Part shown: piece by piece, positions 5,194 through 7,325 of the stretch
Layout: each line of letters opens with the position of its first letter
Numbering within the stretch: position 1 is the stretch's first letter
Assembly: GCA_964587525.1 (NCBI GenBank)
Contig: CAZPLZ010000164.1
Location: forward strand, 1-7,325
Reading direction: 5' to 3'
From: CAZPLZ01 sp964587525
GTDB lineage: Bacteria; Oederibacteriota; CAKKQC01
DNA: 7,325 bases
Notes under the pieces: model-generated
What the model was told of the DNA's origin: nothing
What the model saw: the letters and a program-made list of their open reading frames with translations, nothing else
Databases searched by the model: none
Program-made: the position numbers and the translations under genes

Positions 5194-6378
5194 TTACATC
5201 CAGTTCAGGCCGATCACGGGGAACGGAAGGGGGAAGATCCCCTTCAGGGTGTCCCGCAGATCTCCCCTGCGCGGAAGCCCCTTCTCCCACCGGTCTGGAC
5301 GGTCTCCCAGGAGCAACCGGGTCAGCGACGGCAGGTCGGGGCACCGGTGGCGCCGCGACCCGTACGCGAACTCGAAAGCGCCGCGGGGACTGGCGCGGAA
5401 GCGGAGTCTCCTGGCGGCCGCGATGCCCACGCGCCTCGCTATATAAGGAAACAGCCGCCGCACCAACCTCGGCGGGTTGAGAATCAAATGGGTCCCCGGC
5501 ACGCCCGACCACGTCCCCGCCCGGCCCAGGCTGCGCAGCATCCAGAGCAACTCCCCATCCCATCCCCCCGCGGAAATCTCCAGGGTCCGCAAGCCAGCCT
5601 GACGCACCAGGACCGGAAGCCCGGACATCAGCGCCGCGCGCGACCCGGCGTAATCAATGACGGAACCCTTCAGGTTCCGGCCGGCTCCATACAGGCCCAC
5701 CACAACGTAGGCAACCGGGGTGCCGCGTTCCATGATCAGCCATGCCGCCGCCCGTCTGTGATTCGCGATACCGTAGGCCAGGAGCGGGCCAAAATCCTCC
5801 TCCGTCCGGAGAAACCCCGCCCGTTCCCGGGCATGGAGCCTGACCAGCACCGACCCATCCTCCCGCCGGCACCGCCTGGCCGCCAGCGGCCTGGACCACT
5901 TCAATGCGGCCCGCCACCGTCCCGCTTCATACACGAAATCGAAATAGTCACCGCTCAGAGCGGCTCCCATGCGGGTGTACAGCCCGCGGTCTCCGGAAAT
6001 ATACACCCCCTCGGTCCCGTCCCGCCTGAGCCGATCCCAGATCCGCCGGTTGATCCGGCTGGCGATTCCCCGGTTGCGGTAGGCGGGATCGGTGAACACG
6101 TTCCCGTAGCTCGCCCATGGAATGAGGGTCCCCTCGATCGTCAACCGGCCGGGCCTGGCCGCAGCATGGGCCACGACCTTCGTCCCGGCGAAGCCGCCAA
6201 GACAGTACCTGCGGTTGCTCGGGCCGTAGATCGTCGGCTCATCGCGCCGCAGACGCACATAACGGGTCAGGTAACGAGTCAGGTAGGTGTTGAAAATCCT
6301 GTTGTACTGCTGGTCAACCTGCGGGAGGTCCCGTACGGTGAGCGGACCAATCCGGAACCTGCCATAGCGCTTTAGCAT
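5194..6378 (-). CDS. GNAT-family N-acetyltransferase, long form
   Basis: A protein of 394 residues from the ATG at 6378 (a TTG precedes it by one codon; no clear Shine-Dalgarno). The acetyl-CoA motif A is visible at about 93-113: GNVFTDPAYRNRGIASRINR, with R101-x-x-G104-I-A matching (Q/R)xxGx(G/A). It continues into GVYISGDRGLYTRMGA, the usual motif B region. At more than twice the length of a simple GNAT domain, it has a second half (about 190-350) that probably forms another GNAT-like or substrate domain, as in two-domain acyltransferases. It ends FPLPFPVIGLNWM, a tail I associate with this long family. There is no signal peptide, so it acts in the cytoplasm. It is the first gene of a two-gene unit with the oxidoreductase; acetylation of an amino sugar or similar is a guess. 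The coding sequence is more GC-rich than the genes at the left end. Confidence 0.8.
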   Translation of the reverse strand: MLKRYGRFRIGPLTVRDLPQVDQQYNRIFNTYLTRYLTRYVRLRRDEPTIYGPSNRRYCLGGFAGTKVVAHAAARPGRLTIEGTLIPWASYGNVFTDPAYRNRGIASRINRRIWDRLRRDGTEGVYISGDRGLYTRMGAALSGDYFDFVYEAGRWRAALKWSRPLAARRCRREDGSVLVRLHARERAGFLRTEEDFGPLLAYGIANHRRAAAWLIMERGTPVAYVVVGLYGAGRNLKGSVIDYAGSRAALMSGLPVLVRQAGLRTLEISAGGWDGELLWMLRSLGRAGTWSGVPGTHLILNPPRLVRRLFPYIARRVGIAAARRLRFRASPRGAFEFAYGSRRHRCPDLPSLTRLLLGDRPDRWEKGLPRRGDLRDTLKGIFPLPFPVIGLNWM

Positions 6379-6402
6379 CAACAGATCGGCGTCACCGGTG
6401 AT

Positions 6403-6427
6403 ATGGAGTCATGTCTTTCTCCATGTC
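6403..6427. repeat. 25-nt dispersed hairpin repeat, copy B
   Basis: The twin of 1966-1990, differing only at position 6423 (A for G). Here the arms pair further: TGATATGGAG against CTCCATGTCA gives 10 bp with one U.G on the plus-strand RNA, around the same 10-nt loop. It begins within the stop codon of the toxin gene and lies between toxin and acetyltransferase. There is no T-run, so it is not a standard terminator. Confidence 0.7.
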
Positions 6428-6677
6428 AGCGATAGGCCTCCTTGCGATGGGCGATGCGAAGAATGAGAACCCCTGCCCGCGGTTTTGAATAGATCACCCG
6501 GTACTCGCCGATCCGGTAGCGGAAGAGTCCCCGGAAATCGCCTTTGAGCGCCGTCCCGGCATTGGGATTCTTTCCAAGCGTATCCTCGATCCGGTCTAGT
6601 ATTCTCCGTGTGGCCTGTTTATCAATGCCGCGAAGGTCCTTGGCAACCGAGGATTTATAGGCAACTTCAGACCCCAA
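6426..6677 (-). CDS. RelE/ParE-family toxin
   Basis: A protein of 83 residues, normal for RelE toxins. The fold order is clear: opening strand EVAYKSSVAKDL, helices DKQATRRILDRIEDTL, NPNAGTALKGDFRGLFRYRIGEYRVIY with the basic strand residues, then LILRIAHRKEAYR. The family cuts mRNA at the ribosome (or poisons gyrase in the ParE branch); the R-x-R-x-G-x-Y-R and closing HR..Y residues suit the mRNase branch. The only start that fits is TTG at 6677, inside the last codons of the antitoxin, giving an 11-nt overlap. AAGGAG sits 13 nt upstream. A longer frame to 6815 is a shadow of the antitoxin. A weak start on the toxin keeps it below the antitoxin level. The gene appears intact. Confidence 0.85.
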   Translation of the reverse strand: MGSEVAYKSSVAKDLRGIDKQATRRILDRIEDTLGKNPNAGTALKGDFRGLFRYRIGEYRVIYSKPRAGVLILRIAHRKEAYR

Positions 6678-6885
6678 GCCGCTTGCGCAGCTCCTTGCCC
6701 GAGACAATCGCATCATCCTTGTCCCGCAGCCGGTCGAGGGCCACCTGGTAATCAGCGTACTCGGCGAGGTACAGCTCAAGGGCCCTGCGCACCAGGTAAC
6801 TCTTGGGACGTTCAATACTTACGGCCAGATCAGCCAACGCCTTGCCCATATCCTTCGGCAGTCTCAGGGAAATTGCGCTCGACAT
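6667..6885 (-). CDS. RHH/CopG-family antitoxin of RelE-type pair
   Basis: A protein of 72 residues. SAISLRLP gives the DNA-contacting strand and ERPKSYLVRRALELYLAEY the second RHH helix (about 25-45). The C-terminal part YQVALDRLRDKDDAIVSGKELRKRLGV is the toxin-binding tail. The ATG at 6885 is preceded by AAGGAGGG with a short spacer, the strongest ribosome site in the window. It neutralises the overlapping RelE-type toxin and should repress its own operon through the palindrome 31 nt upstream. It has the same fold as the orphan antitoxin at 1647-1865 and the same length, but a different tail, so it belongs to another toxin family. Confidence 0.88.
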   Translation of the reverse strand: MSSAISLRLPKDMGKALADLAVSIERPKSYLVRRALELYLAEYADYQVALDRLRDKDDAIVSGKELRKRLGV

Positions 6886-6905
6886 CGTCCCTCCTTTGCA
6901 TCACA

Positions 6906-6914
6906 AGTATATCA
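6906..6914 (-). promoter_or_regulatory. Extended -10 promoter of toxin-antitoxin operon
   Basis: The minus strand reads TGATATACT, an extended -10 with TATACT (one mismatch to TATAAT). It is about 21 nt before the antitoxin ATG, so the leader is very short. The -35 position falls by the operator palindrome and matches poorly, which is usual with an extended -10. Confidence 0.55.
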
Positions 6915-6915
6915 T

Positions 6916-6932
6916 GTATTACACAGTAATAC
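6916..6932. promoter_or_regulatory. Palindromic operator of toxin-antitoxin operon
   Basis: GTATTAC-ACA-GTAATAC is a perfect 7-bp inverted repeat with a 3-nt centre, directly upstream of the -10. RHH antitoxins bind such symmetric sites as dimers. Binding here would block polymerase, giving autoregulation modulated by the toxin:antitoxin ratio. Confidence 0.6.
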
Positions 6933-6952
6933 GAGAGCGGGGCGCGCCGTCA

Positions 6953-6979
6953 CCGGGCGGGAAGTTTCACCCATCCCGG
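6953..6979. terminator. GC-rich hairpin after amidohydrolase
   Basis: CCGGG (6953-6957) pairs with CCCGG (6975-6979), and an inner GGG (6959-6961) pairs with CCC (6970-6972) around an 8-nt loop. It lies just after the amidohydrolase stop, before the toxin-antitoxin promoter. No T-run follows, so it is at best a weak or Rho-assisted terminator. Confidence 0.3.
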
Positions 6980-6981
6980 CG

Positions 6982-7325
6982 CTATGGACCCTCGCCCCGG
7001 CCGAGCCCGTACAACTCGACGGCATTGTCATGCAGGACACGCCTGGCGACTTGAAGGGCGACGGGCATGGTCAGGTAGCCGCTGTCGATTTTCTCGGCCA
7101 GGACCTCGGCCAGGATCCGGCGTGTGAACTTTACCACGCCATACAGCTCCTCCAGGTTGGCCGCATCGCTCCCAAACATCAGCGCCCTTCCATCGAGCAT
7201 GTCCAGCGCCTCTGCAAGCGCGCGCTTCGCCGCCGCGGGAGAGAACAGGGCCATCCAAGCCAGGTCCAGGTAGGTATTGCCGTAATACCGCGCCAGCATG
7301 ATGGCTTCCTCCGTATACGGATACC
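6982..7325 (-). CDS. Amidohydrolase-family protein, N-terminus cut by window edge
   Basis: About 113 C-terminal residues. The frame continues upstream past the internal ATG at 7299 (preceded in frame by YPYTEEAI), so that Met is not the start. The stretches YYGNTYLDLAWM, GRALMFGSDA and VARRVLHDNAVELYGL match the last strands and helices of the TIM-barrel amidohydrolase-2 type. In that fold the Asp of FGSDA is the metal-binding or catalytic residue at the end of the eighth strand. It probably hydrolyses or decarboxylates a small organic compound with a metal ion; the substrate cannot be judged from the tail. It runs toward the toxin-antitoxin operon, which has its own promoter. Confidence 0.75.
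   Translation of the reverse strand, partial: YPYTEEAIMLARYYGNTYLDLAWMALFSPAAAKRALAEALDMLDGRALMFGSDAANLEELYGVVKFTRRILAEVLAEKIDSGYLTMPVALQVARRVLHDNAVELYGLGRGEGP

Noticed and set aside
6257..6290. 12-nt tandem duplication giving LTRYLTRY in the acetyltransferase
   Set aside because: In frame, two units only, inside a normal coding sequence; it looks like a minor local duplication with no regulatory sense.
4825..6375. 516-codon open frame on the plus strand
   Set aside because: It lies antisense to the acetyltransferase and oxidoreductase genes. Its translation is Pro/Arg/Gly/His-rich with no domain, as expected for a shadow frame in GC-rich DNA.
6426..6815. Longer toxin reading frame of 129 codons
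   Set aside because: The extra 46 N-terminal codons are the antitoxin gene read in another frame; the RelE fold starts right after TTG 6677.
1..7325. CRISPR array, tRNA, rRNA, insertion sequence or integron attC sites
   Set aside because: I saw no regularly spaced repeats, no cloverleaf, no transposase and no terminal inverted repeats; the two 25-nt repeats are too far apart and too short for an IS.

Overview
The window looks like a piece of a moderately GC-rich bacterial chromosome. A lipoprotein signal with a lipobox Cys suggests a diderm or at least lipoprotein-exporting bacterium. The sequence does not fix a phylum. An environmental lineage of the NC10/Rokubacteria/Acidobacteria kind is only a guess from the look of the proteins. 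Nearly everything is on the minus strand; only one methyltransferase is on the plus strand. Both ends cut genes.

Reading the minus strand 5'->3' (right to left), the layout is as follows. (1) The C-terminal part of an amidohydrolase (6982-7325). (2) A complete RHH antitoxin/RelE-type toxin pair (6885-6426) with an extended -10 promoter and a perfect 7-3-7 palindrome as likely operator. (3) A two-gene unit of a GNAT acetyltransferase and a Gfo/Idh/MocA oxidoreductase with 9 nt between them. (4) Convergent to it, with stops 9 nt apart, a class I SAM methyltransferase on the plus strand (about 3385-4164). (5) A degraded patch: a 49-codon ORF followed by the isolated C-terminal tail of a different methyltransferase (3312-2919). 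(6) A nucleotidyltransferase resembling aminoglycoside/streptomycin adenylyltransferases (2813-2001). (7) An RHH antitoxin (1865-1647) whose PIN-domain toxin survives only as about 14 codons with the first acidic residue changed. (8) A large TPR-like lipoprotein (1573-1, running off the left edge). Its open frame has no stop inside the window, and it contains two copies of a roughly 125-residue module.

The genes do not form one evident pathway. The region reads as an accessory or patchwork segment: two toxin-antitoxin loci (one working, one decayed), a truncated gene, and small modifying enzymes. A near-identical 25-nt hairpin-forming repeat sits at two gene boundaries 4.4 kb apart, each time right after the stop codon of a minus-strand gene. 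The most notable points are the decayed PIN toxin beside its intact antitoxin, this dispersed repeat, and the duplicated module of the lipoprotein. I do not see a clear new defence or biosynthetic system.
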